From positions 248,001 to 312,000 of the forward strand of contig NZ_CAJZAG010000005.1 in assembly GCF_914271485.1 (NCBI RefSeq): a DNA stretch of 64,000 bases, in the 5' to 3' direction. The notes beneath the pieces were generated by a model that saw only the letters and a list, made by a program, of their open reading frames with translations, did not search any database and had not been told where the DNA came from. The position numbers and the translations under genes were made by a program. This stretch comes from Cupriavidus pampae (GTDB taxonomy: Bacteria; Pseudomonadota; Gammaproteobacteria; Burkholderiales; Burkholderiaceae). Position 1 is the first letter of the stretch; each line of letters starts with the position of its first letter. Below are positions 27,325-35,908 of this stretch, in pieces.

Positions 27325-28421
27325 GCGACTTTCCGCTGACGTGCCTCGGCCAGCGCGGTGCGCAGTTGCACGAGGCTTGGCGTGACAATCGGCAGGAACG
27401 ATGCCTCGCGCCAACGGCGTGCGAGACCGCCGTCGCGGCCAACCATGTAACCTGCTCCGCCGCGCGCCTGCACTTCGAGTTGCGTCGCGGCGATAGCGGT
27501 ATCGACCAGACCGATGCGCAGTTCAAACAGTCCGCGTGGCGCGGTCTCGAAGACGCGGGACTCGATGCCCTCGCTCAGCAGACGGGTCTGCTCGTCGAGC
27601 GTAATGGCCAGTGCGTCGAGTTCGTCGGAGAGGATCGAGCGCCCCGCTTCGCCGCGTTCGCGCGCGCCGGCGATGGAACGTTGTGCAAGGCCGATCGACA
27701 GGCCGCATTGCATGCCGAGAAATGCGGGTCGCACGCGCGGCAGATAGTCGTGCGCATCGTCGTGCAGCAGGTATTCGCGTGCCAGTCTGGCGTCGGTGAA
27801 GCGCAGCGAGGCGGTGCTGCTGCCGCGCAGGCCGACGAGGTCGAGGTCCGGGCTGCGGGTGACGCCGGGGGCGTCGTGCGGGATGGCGTAGACGCCGGGG
27901 CGACCCGAGCCGTTATCGTCGGCCGCCACTGCCACGGCAAAGTTGTTCTTTACCAGGTTCGTCGCCCATGGCACCTGACCATTGGCGATCCATCCTTCGG
28001 GCGTCGGCTCCAGCTGCGTCTGCAGCGACTCGATGCCGCCGAGGTACTTCATCGCGTTGGACAGACCGGTCGCGCCCGCGAACGTACCGTCGAGCAGCGG
28101 CGGCAGCCAGCGCGCGGCCAGTACATCGTTGGGGGATTGCAGCAGATACTCGATGAAGACGCGCTGGGCCCAGAACACGAAGCCCGCAGCCTGCGAATGC
28201 GCGGCGGTTGCCGCGATGGCGAGCACAGCATCGGTGGTGGTGCCACCCGTGCCGCCGCGCGCGGCCGGCACGCCGATGCGGAACAAGCCGGCGCGCGCAA
28301 GCGTGCTCAGGAGCTCCGCCGGTGCGTCGGAGGCATTGCGGTCACCGGACGCGTGGGTCCCGCGATCCAATGCTTCGGCATGGGTATCGAGCCAGCCGGC
28401 GATATCTTCACTGAGCTTCAT
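27321..28421 (-). CDS. Acyl-CoA-dehydrogenase-like flavoprotein (SfnB/DszC-type monooxygenase candidate)
   Basis: 366 residues of the acyl-CoA dehydrogenase fold: an N-terminal helical domain (AELLSTLARAGLFRIGVPAARGG), a middle beta domain (GWIANGQVPWATN) and a C-terminal helical bundle. I do not see the canonical catalytic Glu context of true acyl-CoA dehydrogenases. Relatives next to SsuABC-like importers include FMNH2-dependent monooxygenases that act on organosulfur or other small compounds. The GTGA overlap with the ATPase gene ties it to import. The precise reaction is unknown. Confidence 0.75.
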   Translation of the reverse strand: MKLSEDIAGWLDTHAEALDRGTHASGDRNASDAPAELLSTLARAGLFRIGVPAARGGTGGTTTDAVLAIAATAAHSQAAGFVFWAQRVFIEYLLQSPNDVLAARWLPPLLDGTFAGATGLSNAMKYLGGIESLQTQLEPTPEGWIANGQVPWATNLVKNNFAVAVAADDNGSGRPGVYAIPHDAPGVTRSPDLDLVGLRGSSTASLRFTDARLAREYLLHDDAHDYLPRVRPAFLGMQCGLSIGLAQRSIAGARERGEAGRSILSDELDALAITLDEQTRLLSEGIESRVFETAPRGLFELRIGLVDTAIAATQLEVQARGGAGYMVGRDGGLARRWREASFLPIVTPSLVQLRTALAEARQRKVA

Positions 28422-28433
28422 GGCGGGTATCGT

Positions 28434-28994
28434 TCAGGCGTTAGGAGGCGTCCAGCGATACGGCTCGAGCTGGCTGTTCAGCGGCGACTGCGCGAGGTTG
28501 TTGCCGAAGTTGCACAGCGTGGCCAGGCTCACGCCCAGCACGACTTCCAATGCTTGCTGATCGTTGTAACCGGCTTGATGGAACGCTTGCAGATCGGCAT
28601 CGGGCACCGCGCCACGGTCGCGAATGACTGCGCGGGTAAAGTCTGCCACAGCGTTCAAACGTACGTCGTCCACCGGCGCCTGCGTGCGCAGCGCATCTAC
28701 CTGCTCTTGCGGCAGATTGGCTTTCTTCAGCGCTACGGCCGTGTGGCCGGCCACGCAGAAACCGCAGCCGTGCGTAGCGGCGGCGGTGATCTGCACCACT
28801 TCGCGTTCGGCCAGCGTCAGCGAGCTGCGTGCGTTGATACCGGAGACCGTCAGGTACGTTTCAAGCGCCACGGGCGCGTTGGATAGCGCGGCGATCAGGT
28901 TCGGCAGGTAACCGTTATTGGCGATCGCGCGTTCGATAAAAGGGCGGCTTGCTTCGGGGGCCGATTCCAGGGTCTGCAGGGGGAGGCGACTCAT
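28434..28994 (-). CDS. Carboxymuconolactone decarboxylase/AhpD-family protein
   Basis: 186 residues. The AhpD-type redox motif is intact: Cys77 and Cys80 in HGCGFCVAGHT, with His84 following, so it probably has peroxidase-linked disulfide chemistry rather than decarboxylase activity. First gene of the operon that includes the flavoprotein and the ATPase/SBP/permease set, ending 12 bases before the flavoprotein start. It may detoxify peroxide leaking from a flavin enzyme. The 134-base gap upstream should hold the promoter. Confidence 0.85.
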   Translation of the reverse strand: MSRLPLQTLESAPEASRPFIERAIANNGYLPNLIAALSNAPVALETYLTVSGINARSSLTLAEREVVQITAAATHGCGFCVAGHTAVALKKANLPQEQVDALRTQAPVDDVRLNAVADFTRAVIRDRGAVPDADLQAFHQAGYNDQQALEVVLGVSLATLCNFGNNLAQSPLNSQLEPYRWTPPNA

Positions 28995-29128
28995 GGCATA
29001 TCCATCAGCGATTGAACATGACTTGAGTGTCGTCGACGCTCGACATGTCTGCCATGTGCAAACGTATGGGTTTCGTGCTATTTCGTCTGCGGCTTTGTAT
29101 GGGCGATGTATGGAATCCGCGGACCTGA

Positions 29129-30091
29129 TCAGGCCGCGTCGCTGATCAGACTGTCGTTTGCCACGCCATCGGCGGCGCGACGACGCCATGCGCCCGGCCA
29201 TGCGCCAGTGGTCTTGCGGAAGGCCTTCGCGAACGCGGCCTCCGAGGCATAGCCAACCTGCTCCGCCACCTGCGCCACGCTGCGGCGGTCATCGAGCAGC
29301 CGCGCCGCGATCTTCATGCGCAGCAGCAACAGGAATGCGGCAGGGGTCTCGCCGCACACCGTCGCAAAGCGCTTGCAGAACGTAGCGCGCGACATGTGGA
29401 CGCGCTCGGCCATCGACTCGATGGACCAATGCTGCTCGGGGTGCCGGATCAGCTCGAGCACGAGCGAGGAGAATTCCGCGCTACGCAGCATCGGCCACAG
29501 CCCGCGTGCCACGTCCTCGCGCGCGGCGAGTTCGCGCACCATGTAGAAGAACAGCAACTCCACCAGCCGCGCAATCAGCGGCGAGGGTTCCGCGCCACCC
29601 TGTTCAGCTTCGTTGACGATCAGATCGAACAGTGCGCGCGTGCCCTGCACCGAGGGGTCGTCGGCACGCAGTACAAGGTAGTCGGGGAACGGAGCCAGCA
29701 GCGCTTCGGCGAGGCCCGGACGGAAATCGAAGAAGCCACAGGCAAGGCCGGTGGCACCGGCCTGAGCGCCTGCCAGCACGCGATCAAGTGGCTGCATCGC
29801 GGCTTCGGGACGGCAGGCTTCGGCCTGCTCGAACGGCCCGAGATGATGGGGCACATCGCGCAGGAAAAACACCGCGTCACCAGGAGAAAGCCTGAGCGGC
29901 GGCTCGCGATCGGGCAGATGCAGCCAGCACTCGCCGTGCAGCACAAGGTGGTAACCCGCCCGCGAACGCCCCGCCACGGAGGCGCGCCAGCTGCCGCAAT
30001 ACTGACCGATATGGAACAGCGTGGTCTCGAGTTCGAGACTGTTCAGTACCCAATGGATGATGCGGTCGTTATTCAGCATGACGATTAACAT
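29129..30091 (-). CDS. AraC-family transcriptional regulator with N-terminal cupin (cupin_6)
   Basis: 320 residues. The N-terminal half is a cupin-like sensor (YHLVLHGECWLHLPDREPPLRLSPGDAVFF). The C-terminal about 100 residues hold the two AraC HTH motifs (WSIESMAERVHMSRATFCKRF and SVAQVAEQVGYASEAAFAKAF). Start at 30091 is used; ATG at 30079 is also possible. It is encoded upstream of, and in line with, the CMD/flavoprotein/ABC operon and is the obvious local regulator. Confidence 0.88.
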   Translation of the reverse strand: MLIVMLNNDRIIHWVLNSLELETTLFHIGQYCGSWRASVAGRSRAGYHLVLHGECWLHLPDREPPLRLSPGDAVFFLRDVPHHLGPFEQAEACRPEAAMQPLDRVLAGAQAGATGLACGFFDFRPGLAEALLAPFPDYLVLRADDPSVQGTRALFDLIVNEAEQGGAEPSPLIARLVELLFFYMVRELAAREDVARGLWPMLRSAEFSSLVLELIRHPEQHWSIESMAERVHMSRATFCKRFATVCGETPAAFLLLLRMKIAARLLDDRRSVAQVAEQVGYASEAAFAKAFRKTTGAWPGAWRRRAADGVANDSLISDAA

Positions 30092-30302
30092 CGGCGCGCC
30101 TGACGCACCAATGCCAGCTTGGCAGGCTTTACAGCCTAGCAAACGCCGCCATGGATGCGAACGATCATGTCGTCATGTCGATATGCGGAAAATCGTGGAT
30201 GATGTCTACGTCTGCCCTCCAACTTCCTGCTCCCGTCTCTCACAAGCGCCACCTTCTCGAAACGCCTTGTGATCTTCGTTCCGCTATCACATGAGTCTCT
30301 TC

Positions 30303-30524
30303 TCAAACCTCATACTTGAGCTCTTCCAACATGAATCCGCATGCTTCATCCTCAGTTCGGAACTCTCGCATCGAACGCTCCGCGCCTCGTTCCACATAAA
30401 ATATGTGCCACTTATCTTGACGAAACTCCAGACAAAGCCGTTCGTCTCTCCATCCGGTCAACGAGTAGACACGTTGCGGTACACCTAAACGGTCCAACTC
30501 TGCCTTCAACTCTTTGGTGTTCAC
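30303..30524 (-). CDS. Small acidic protein, possible immunity protein
   Basis: 73 residues from a GTG start with an excellent ribosome-binding site (GAGGAGGT). I do not recognise the family with confidence. The pattern VYSLTGWRDERLCLEF, KWHIFYVERGAERS, then a DEACGFMLEEL tail resembles small immunity proteins of polymorphic-toxin systems. The GTG overlaps the stop of a 42-codon frame upstream (GTGA). Base composition is lower in GC than the flanking operons. No intact toxin gene accompanies it. Confidence 0.6.
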   Translation of the reverse strand: MNTKELKAELDRLGVPQRVYSLTGWRDERLCLEFRQDKWHIFYVERGAERSMREFRTEDEACGFMLEELKYEV

Positions 30525-30649
30525 TCTGACCTCCTCAGTGCGGGAGGAGACTCGTCAGCCCAATCCGCAGGGCAATGCACATCCTTTGCGACACCACAAA
30601 GAAACTTCAGAAGGGATGCTTCCGCACGCGTTATTGCTCTCCAACTCAT
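30521..30649 (-). CDS. 42-residue orphan frame coupled to the small downstream gene
   Basis: Short frame MSWRAITRAEASLLKFLCG... of 42 codons. Its ATG overlaps the stop of the preceding broken frame (ATGA) and its stop overlaps the GTG of the next gene (GTGA). The tight coupling on both sides argues that it was, or is, translated. It may be the N-terminal remnant of a longer immunity-type protein, because it stops where a small globular protein would normally continue. Function unknown. Confidence 0.45.
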   Translation of the reverse strand: MSWRAITRAEASLLKFLCGVAKDVHCPADWADESPPALRRSE

Positions 30650-30780
30650 TTCACTCCCGGTACCGCAATACGACCTACGTTTACGTTGCCATCAAATCCG
30701 GTGAAGCCAACGAAATCGACAGTTTTGCCACTCATAAACATCAGACCCGAATTGGGAGCAGCTAACCGCGATCGGAACTG
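30646..30780 (-). pseudogene. 5'-truncated C-terminal tail, candidate toxin-domain remnant
   Basis: Frame of 44 codons bounded upstream by an in-frame TAG (30781-30783) and ending in GRIAVPGVK-stop. The text GLMFMSGKTVDFVGFTG reads like the end of a folded domain, but it lacks a proper start with a ribosome-binding site. The stop overlaps the next ATG as ATGA. A tail coupled to a tiny downstream gene is what remains when the C-terminal end of a polymorphic toxin stays next to its immunity gene. Identity is inferred, not recognised. Confidence 0.4.
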
Positions 30781-30806
30781 CTAAAAAAATTCCCTGCGCC
30801 CCCACC

Positions 30807-31193
30807 TTATTTATTATAAATTACCAACGGAGGGGTTATACAAATTACATTAACGACATCATCCACCAGAACAATAATATAGTGACTAATTTTTTCTTCG
30901 ATTTTAACCCCACACCCCTCATCAATAAACCACCTCAACAACGAAGATTTTTTCGCTCTAATAATTACAGCCCTTCCCAATACACCTGCCTCGCGCATTC
31001 CTCCTAGGGTTCGCAACGCATCGCCTTCGTCTTGTTTACTGAAGAAAATATAATCATCAAAGACAACGCAAACCATACGCCCATCTGCACCCATGATCTC
31101 CAACACGAGCTTCCCATTCTCATCTCTCAGCGAGGACAGTTCATAGGGAAGCGAATGCAAACTTGAGTCGGCAACAATCGAATAATCTGTCAT
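30807..31193 (-). CDS. Hypothetical 128-residue protein, candidate immunity protein
   Basis: 128 residues, acidic with a hydrophobic C-terminal third (ISHYIIVLVDDVVNVICITPP). No domain recognised. The start ATG overlaps the stop of an upstream 5'-less frame (ATGA), so it was co-translated with that protein. The coding sequence is clearly AT-richer than its neighbours and uses codons such as ATA and TTA that are rare elsewhere in this window, suggesting horizontal origin. Small size, acidity and coupling fit an immunity protein whose toxin partner has been lost. Confidence 0.6.
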   Translation of the reverse strand: MTDYSIVADSSLHSLPYELSSLRDENGKLVLEIMGADGRMVCVVFDDYIFFSKQDEGDALRTLGGMREAGVLGRAVIIRAKKSSLLRWFIDEGCGVKIEEKISHYIIVLVDDVVNVICITPPLVIYNK

Positions 31194-31378
31194 GGTTCGT
31201 ATCGGATCTTTTGTTTATTCTTGCCATCTTGAATCTCGAGCGTGGGCCGTCCGTCCGAACTATCAGTCTTTTTATTTCCACATACTTCAACGCCGCAAGA
31301 GCATAGAACCGCCACACCGCCTCTGGCTATAGCAAAACGCCGATATCGTGCGCCTGGCTGGAATGCAGCATGTCTTGT
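31190..31378 (-). pseudogene. 5'-truncated toxin-like C-terminal tail coupled to the 128-residue gene
   Basis: Open frame of 62 codons bounded upstream by TAG at 31379-31381 and lacking a credible start. It ends GRPTLEIQDGKNKQKIRYEP-stop, overlapping the next ATG. Endings of the type LEIQ...KIRY are common at the C-termini of Rhs/CdiA-like toxin domains, though I cannot name the family. Upstream it abuts the 3' end of the MFS gene within a few bases, so the toxin's N-terminal part is gone. Either the part before about residue 20 or the tail itself marks a recombination junction. Confidence 0.45.
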
Positions 31379-31382
31379 CTAT

Positions 31383-32624
31383 TTAAGCGCGCGCGGCCAC
31401 TATCCGACGCGAAGACGACAGCGATACCGCATACACCAGCAAACCACCAATCGCCAGCACGAGGCCGACCCAGCCGGTGGAGGTCCAGCCGTAGCCTGCG
31501 CTGATGGTCACGCCGCCGAGCCATGCGCCGAGGGCATTGGCCATGTTGAATGCCGAGTGGTTCAGCGCCGCTGCCAGCGTCTGCGCTTCGCCAGCCACGT
31601 CCATCAGGCGGATCTGCAGTGCCGGTCCGATCGCGACGATGGTGCCGATCAGCAGCACGTTGGCCGAGGCCAGCCACGCATGCGGTGCGGTGTAGACGAA
31701 CAGCCCAAGCACCAGCGCCGACCATGCGAGCAATCCGCCAATGGTTGGCATCAGCGCTTTGTCCGCGAGGCGCGAGCCGATCAGGTTGCCGCCCACCATG
31801 CCGACACCGAACAGCGCGAGCACGAATGGGATGCTGTCCACCGATACATGCGCCACTTCCAGCATGGTCGGCTTGATATAGCTGAATACGGCGAACATGC
31901 CACCAAAGCCGATCGCACCGATGCCGAGGGTCAGCCATACCTGCTTGCGTGCCAGCGCCGACAACTCGCGCAACGGGCTCGCGAGGCGATCGCCTGCAAC
32001 GAACGGCACCCAGCGCCAGACCAGCACCACCGTCAGCACGCCAATTGCGCCGACGAGTGCGAAGGCTGAACGCCAACCGAGCCATTGGCCGATGGCCGCC
32101 GCGATCGGCACGCCGATCAGCGTAGCGGTGGTCAGGCCTAACATCACCAGCCCTACCGCCTGCGCGCGCGCATGGCGCGGCACGAGATTCGCGGCCACCA
32201 GCGCTGCCACGCCGAAGAACGTGCCATGCGGAAAGCCCGTGAGCAATCGCGCGATCAGCATCGACCCGTAGTCGGGCACCACCGCGCTGGCGAAATTGCC
32301 GATCGCGAACACGGTCATCAGCGCCAGCAGCAGATTGCGCCGCGGCCAGCGCGCGCCGAGCACCGCGAGCAGCGGCGCGCCGATCACGACGCCCAGCGCA
32401 TAGGCACTGATCAGATGGCCCGCTTCCGGAATGGAGATTCCCAGATCGCGCGCGGCATCGGGCAGCAGGCCCATGATGACGAACTCGCCGGTGCCGATGG
32501 CAAAACCGCCCACACCGAGCGCCAGCAAGGCCTTGCGGGCCGTCGTGCGGTCGGGTGCGTCAGTCGAAGTGGCGGAAGCGAGGCGGTCTGTGGTGTCGTT
32601 TGTATTGTCTGGAGTCACTACCAT
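31383..32624 (-). CDS. MFS transporter (AraJ/YdhP-type drug or sugar exporter)
   Basis: 413 residues with about 12 hydrophobic segments, starting ALLALGVGGFAIGTGEFVIMG, the hallmark opening of the DHA1 subfamily (AraJ/YdhP/PbuE). Motif A-like text follows at LAVLGARWPRRNLLLAL. It should export a small molecule with proton antiport. A longer in-frame start at 32645 is possible, but 32624 is favoured. It diverges from nothing; the LysR gene at 32730 lies upstream on the same strand and may regulate it. Confidence 0.88.
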   Translation of the reverse strand: MVVTPDNTNDTTDRLASATSTDAPDRTTARKALLALGVGGFAIGTGEFVIMGLLPDAARDLGISIPEAGHLISAYALGVVIGAPLLAVLGARWPRRNLLLALMTVFAIGNFASAVVPDYGSMLIARLLTGFPHGTFFGVAALVAANLVPRHARAQAVGLVMLGLTTATLIGVPIAAAIGQWLGWRSAFALVGAIGVLTVVLVWRWVPFVAGDRLASPLRELSALARKQVWLTLGIGAIGFGGMFAVFSYIKPTMLEVAHVSVDSIPFVLALFGVGMVGGNLIGSRLADKALMPTIGGLLAWSALVLGLFVYTAPHAWLASANVLLIGTIVAIGPALQIRLMDVAGEAQTLAAALNHSAFNMANALGAWLGGVTISAGYGWTSTGWVGLVLAIGGLLVYAVSLSSSRRIVAARA

Positions 32625-32729
32625 GAGCAAAGAGAGAGATCGCAAATAACGTTATGCCGTGCGTAGTACCGTGCTCCAATCCGGCGCCGCCAGCTTTTTT
32701 ATCGTCATGTTCCCTTGGACGGGAAGCCG

Positions 32730-33626
32730 CTATTGTCCGACAAATGCGCGATTGGTGCCGACGCCCTTCAATGCGCGATACACCTCGGCCAGCCCCGCGT
32801 GCAGTCGCTTGTCGCGCCGGATTACCACCGCGAGCCCACGATGCAGCCGTGGCGACAGTGGCCGCACCACCACGTCGGCAGGGGGCTGGCGCACCGCCAT
32901 GCCCGGCAGAATCGCGCAACCGAGCCCTGCGGCGACCAGCGCCTTGATCGCTTCCACGCTACCCAGCGACATCACGGGCCGGATGCTGGCACCGCCGCGC
33001 GCGATCCATGTATCGGCAATGCGCCGGGTATTGCCGCCCTCGAACAGCAGCACCGGTCGCGTGGCCAGCGCCGCCGCGGTGATGCGCGCGGGCAGCGCCA
33101 TGTTTGCGGGTGCCATCAGCACGAACTCGTCCTCCATGACTGGCGTGATGTCCAGACTGCGGCCGGTGACTGGCAGCGTGACCAGCGCGAGATCCAGCAG
33201 GTTGTCCTCGACCGCCTTGACGATATCGGCGGTGTTGCCGACGGTCACCGCGATCTCGAGGTCCGGATGACGCTGGCGCAGGTCCTTGAGCAACGGCGGC
33301 AGCAGGAAGATGCAGGCCGTGGCGCCCGTGCCGATGCGCACCGGGCCCGCCGCCACGCCGGTCCGGCGCGTCACGGCGTCGATCGCCACGTCTACCGCTG
33401 TCTCGATGCTCGCCGCGTGCGCGAGCAGCTCCGCGCCGGCCGCCGTCACGCGCGCCTGGCGCCCCACGCGTTCCAGCAGCGTGGCGCCGAGGCTGCGTTC
33501 GAGCTGGCGGATCTGCTGGCTCACCGCCGGCTGCGTCAGATCGAGCCGCTGTGCGGCGGCCGAGAAGCTGCCGTGCTCCACCACGGTGATGAACGTGCGC
33601 AGGTAGTCGAGGTTCAAGCGTTTCAA
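32730..33626 (-). CDS. LysR-family transcriptional regulator
   Basis: 298 residues. HTH: TFITVVEHGSFSAAAQRLDLT then QPAVSQQIRQLERSLG (residues about 10-40). Effector domain begins PVRIGTGATACIFLLPP. No ATG is available near the family start; a TTG at 33626 with AAAGGCG seven bases upstream is the best candidate, and a second TTG at 33650 would add eight residues. It precedes the MFS exporter gene on the same strand and points away from the acetyltransferase gene at 33736, so it could control either. Confidence 0.87.
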   Translation of the reverse strand: MKRLNLDYLRTFITVVEHGSFSAAAQRLDLTQPAVSQQIRQLERSLGATLLERVGRQARVTAAGAELLAHAASIETAVDVAIDAVTRRTGVAAGPVRIGTGATACIFLLPPLLKDLRQRHPDLEIAVTVGNTADIVKAVEDNLLDLALVTLPVTGRSLDITPVMEDEFVLMAPANMALPARITAAALATRPVLLFEGGNTRRIADTWIARGGASIRPVMSLGSVEAIKALVAAGLGCAILPGMAVRQPPADVVVRPLSPRLHRGLAVVIRRDKRLHAGLAEVYRALKGVGTNRAFVGQ

Positions 33627-33735
33627 GTGGGCGCCTTTGTTGTCAAACAATTACTTATACATTGCATCAATGGATGAAGCTTCATTTATGGTATCGATTG
33701 AGGCAAGATGCGACAACGCCTGTCTCCAACCGATC

Positions 33736-34317
33736 ATGTCCACCGCTGCCGCCTCCCTCGATATCGCTACCCGTACCGTCGTGCACGTGCGCGACGCCAC
33801 CGACGACGACATGGACGCCATTCAGGCCATTTACGCGCACCACGTGCTGCATGGGATCTCAAGCTTCGAGGAAGTGCCGCCGACTGTTGACGACATGCGT
33901 GCCCGCCGCGCCGGCGTGCTCGGCCATGGGCTACCCTATCTGGCCGCCGAGCTGGATGGCCGCGTGGTGGGCTATGCCTATGCCACGCCGTACCGGCCCC
34001 GCGCGGCGTACCGTTTTACGGTGGAAGATTCGGTGTATGCGGCCGATGGGCTCGCGGGACGCGGCATCGGCAGTGCGCTGATGGCCGAACTGATCGCGCG
34101 CTGCGAACAAGGGCCGTGGCGGCAGATGATTGCCGTCATCGGCAACAGCGGCAATGTGGGCTCGCGCGCGTTGCACGCACGGCACGGCTTCACGTACGTC
34201 GGCACACTCGCCAACGCGGGCTTCAAGTTTGGCGGGTGGGTCGATACCGTGCTGATGCAGCGACCGCTCGGCGAAGGCGCGCGGTCGCTGCCATCAGGCA
34301 AGAGCGTTAGCTCTTGA
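33736..34317 (+). CDS. GNAT N-acetyltransferase (phosphinothricin acetyltransferase-like)
   Basis: 193 residues of the Pat/Bar/YncA branch. Visible: [23 protein letters not shown] at the start, the [17 protein letters not shown] segment, and the acetyl-CoA loop [20 protein letters not shown] followed by [22 protein letters not shown]. It transfers acetyl from acetyl-CoA to an amine such as phosphinothricin-like or methionine-sulfone-like compounds. Start at 33736 matches the family. It converges with the alpha/beta hydrolase gene and their 3' ends overlap by 11 bases. Confidence 0.88.
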   Translation: MSTAAASLDIATRTVVHVRDATDDDMDAIQAIYAHHVLHGISSFEEVPPTVDDMRARRAGVLGHGLPYLAAELDGRVVGYAYATPYRPRAAYRFTVEDSVYAADGLAGRGIGSALMAELIARCEQGPWRQMIAVIGNSGNVGSRALHARHGFTYVGTLANAGFKFGGWVDTVLMQRPLGEGARSLPSGKSVSS

Positions 34318-35299
34318 TAAACGTCAGCAGGTCGTTGTTGAAGCGTTCCTTGTGCGTGTCGGTCAGACCGTGCGGCGCACCGGGATAAACGATCAGCTTC
34401 GAGTTCTTCACGAGCTTGTGCGAAGCGCGACCGGCGGCGTCGATCGGCACGATCTGGTCGTCATCGCCGTGGATGACCAGCGTGGGCTTGTCGATCTTCT
34501 TGAGGTCCTCGGTGAAGTCGGTTTCCGAGAAGGCCTTGATCGAATCGTACGTATTCTTGTGGCCGCCCTGCATGCCCTGCGCCCACCACCAGTCGATCAG
34601 GCCTTGCGACACCTTTGCGCCGGGACGGTTGAAGCCATAGAACGGACCCGACGGAATATCGCGATAGAACTGCGAACGATTGGCGAGTTGCGCGCTGCGC
34701 AGGCCATCGAATACTTCGATCGGCAGACCGCCCGGATTCGCGGCCGTCTTCAACATCTGCGGCGGCACGGCTGACACCAGCACTACCTTCGCCACCCGCG
34801 AGGTGCCGTGGCGGCCGATATAGCGCGCCACTTCACCGCCACCGGTCGAGAAGCCCACCAGGATCACGTTCTTCAGGTCCAGTGTCTCGATTACGGTCGC
34901 GAGGTCGTCGGCGTAGTGATCCATGTCATTGCCGTTCCACGGCTGGCTCGAGCGGCCATGGCCGCGCCGATCGTGAGCCACCGCGCGGAAGCCGTTGCTG
35001 GCCACGTGCAGCATCTGCGATTCCCAACTGTCCGACGACAACGGCCAGCCATGGCTGAACACGACGGGCTGGCCCGTGCCCCAGTCCTTGTAGTGCAGCT
35101 GGACGCCATCCTTGGTCGTAATCGTTTCACCGCCATTGGCACCTGCCGCGGCCGCCCTGACACCGGGCTGTCCCGCCGCGCTCGCGACCACCGCCTGCGT
35201 GGCCAGCAGCGCGCCGGCGGCCCCGAGGGCGCTACCGAGCAACAGGGAACGACGGGCAGGTACCGCTACGGTTTCGTTGCTTTCGTTCTTCTTGGACAT
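34307..35299 (-). CDS. Exported alpha/beta hydrolase (non-haem chloroperoxidase-like)
   Basis: 330 residues. A Tat-like leader ([21 protein letters not shown]) precedes a domain matching cofactor-free haloperoxidase/arylesterase relatives: oxyanion region [12 protein letters not shown], nucleophile Ser151 in [10 protein letters not shown], acid Asp in [10 protein letters not shown] and His in PGAPHGL. Family members hydrolyse esters and can show perhydrolase activity. A palindromic operator identical to that in front of the MarR gene lies just upstream (35330-35345), so both genes probably answer to that regulator. Start supported by CGGAG. Confidence 0.88.
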   Translation of the reverse strand: MSKKNESNETVAVPARRSLLLGSALGAAGALLATQAVVASAAGQPGVRAAAAGANGGETITTKDGVQLHYKDWGTGQPVVFSHGWPLSSDSWESQMLHVASNGFRAVAHDRRGHGRSSQPWNGNDMDHYADDLATVIETLDLKNVILVGFSTGGGEVARYIGRHGTSRVAKVVLVSAVPPQMLKTAANPGGLPIEVFDGLRSAQLANRSQFYRDIPSGPFYGFNRPGAKVSQGLIDWWWAQGMQGGHKNTYDSIKAFSETDFTEDLKKIDKPTLVIHGDDDQIVPIDAAGRASHKLVKNSKLIVYPGAPHGLTDTHKERFNNDLLTFIKS

Positions 35300-35314
35300 G
35301 ATGGGCTCCGTTTA

Positions 35315-35345
35315 ATATCGCACGTCTTTATATCGCACGCGATAT
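35315..35345. promoter_or_regulatory. OhrR-like operator upstream of the alpha/beta hydrolase gene
   Basis: A perfect 16-base palindrome ATATCGC-AC-GCGATAT lies at 35330-35345, and a truncated copy (ATATCGCACG) starts 15 bases away at 35315. The same palindrome occurs in front of the MarR-family gene at 35909. Identical sites before both genes strongly suggest a shared regulator, most simply the MarR protein itself. Confidence 0.75.
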
Positions 35346-35424
35346 TTATGCTTCAAAAAAAATGCCTTGGTGGTTATCCGCCACGTCCGGCACGCGCTGT
35401 CTTCTGCTACTCGTACGTTTTCAA

Positions 35425-35871
35425 TCAGGCGTAATCGCTGAGGCTGCCGCGCAAGCTCAGCATCCGGTTCCGCATCTCGCGAATATCCGCTGCGCTGAGG
35501 CCCGTGGCTTCCGCCACGCATGCCGGAATGCCCGCGGCCTTCTCGCGCAGCGCCTCACCCTGTTTAGTCAGCGTCACGATGACCTGCCGCTCATCGGCCG
35601 TCGATCGTGTCCGCTTGACCAAACCCTGCGCTTCCAGCCGCTTGAGCAACGGCGTGAGCGTAGTGGTCTCCAGCGCGAGGCGTTCGCAGATCTCGGAGAC
35701 ATTGACGCCTTCCTTCTCCCACAACACCAGCAGCACCAGATACTGGGGATAGGTCACGTCCAGCTGTCGCAGCAACTTGCGATACACCTTGTTGAAGCTC
35801 AGCGATGTGGAATACACGGCGAAGCACAGCTGCGCGTCGAGCGCCAGGGCATTCGATTCGGGCCGTTTCAT
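35425..35871 (-). CDS. ohrR: MarR-family organic-peroxide sensor (OhrR-like)
   Basis: 148 residues, winged helix. It has the OhrR reactive cysteine, Cys16 in QLCFAVYS, with the two Tyr (20 and 30) that contact it in known OhrR structures. A second Cys at 118 is positioned like the resolving Cys of two-Cys OhrR proteins. The recognition helix region reads ERLALETTTLTPLLKRLEAQG. It should repress until organic hydroperoxide oxidises Cys16. No ohr gene is adjacent; the partner with the same operator is the alpha/beta hydrolase. Confidence 0.85.
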   Translation of the reverse strand: MKRPESNALALDAQLCFAVYSTSLSFNKVYRKLLRQLDVTYPQYLVLLVLWEKEGVNVSEICERLALETTTLTPLLKRLEAQGLVKRTRSTADERQVIVTLTKQGEALREKAAGIPACVAEATGLSAADIREMRNRMLSLRGSLSDYA

Positions 35872-35908
35872 CGTGTTCTCCGTACGTCACTGGGCATGTC
35901 TGAAATTT

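Noticed and set aside
30575..30784. Small plus-strand frame in the AT-rich islet
   Set aside because: No ribosome-binding site, and the opposite strand has a chain of coupled frames with plausible protein text.
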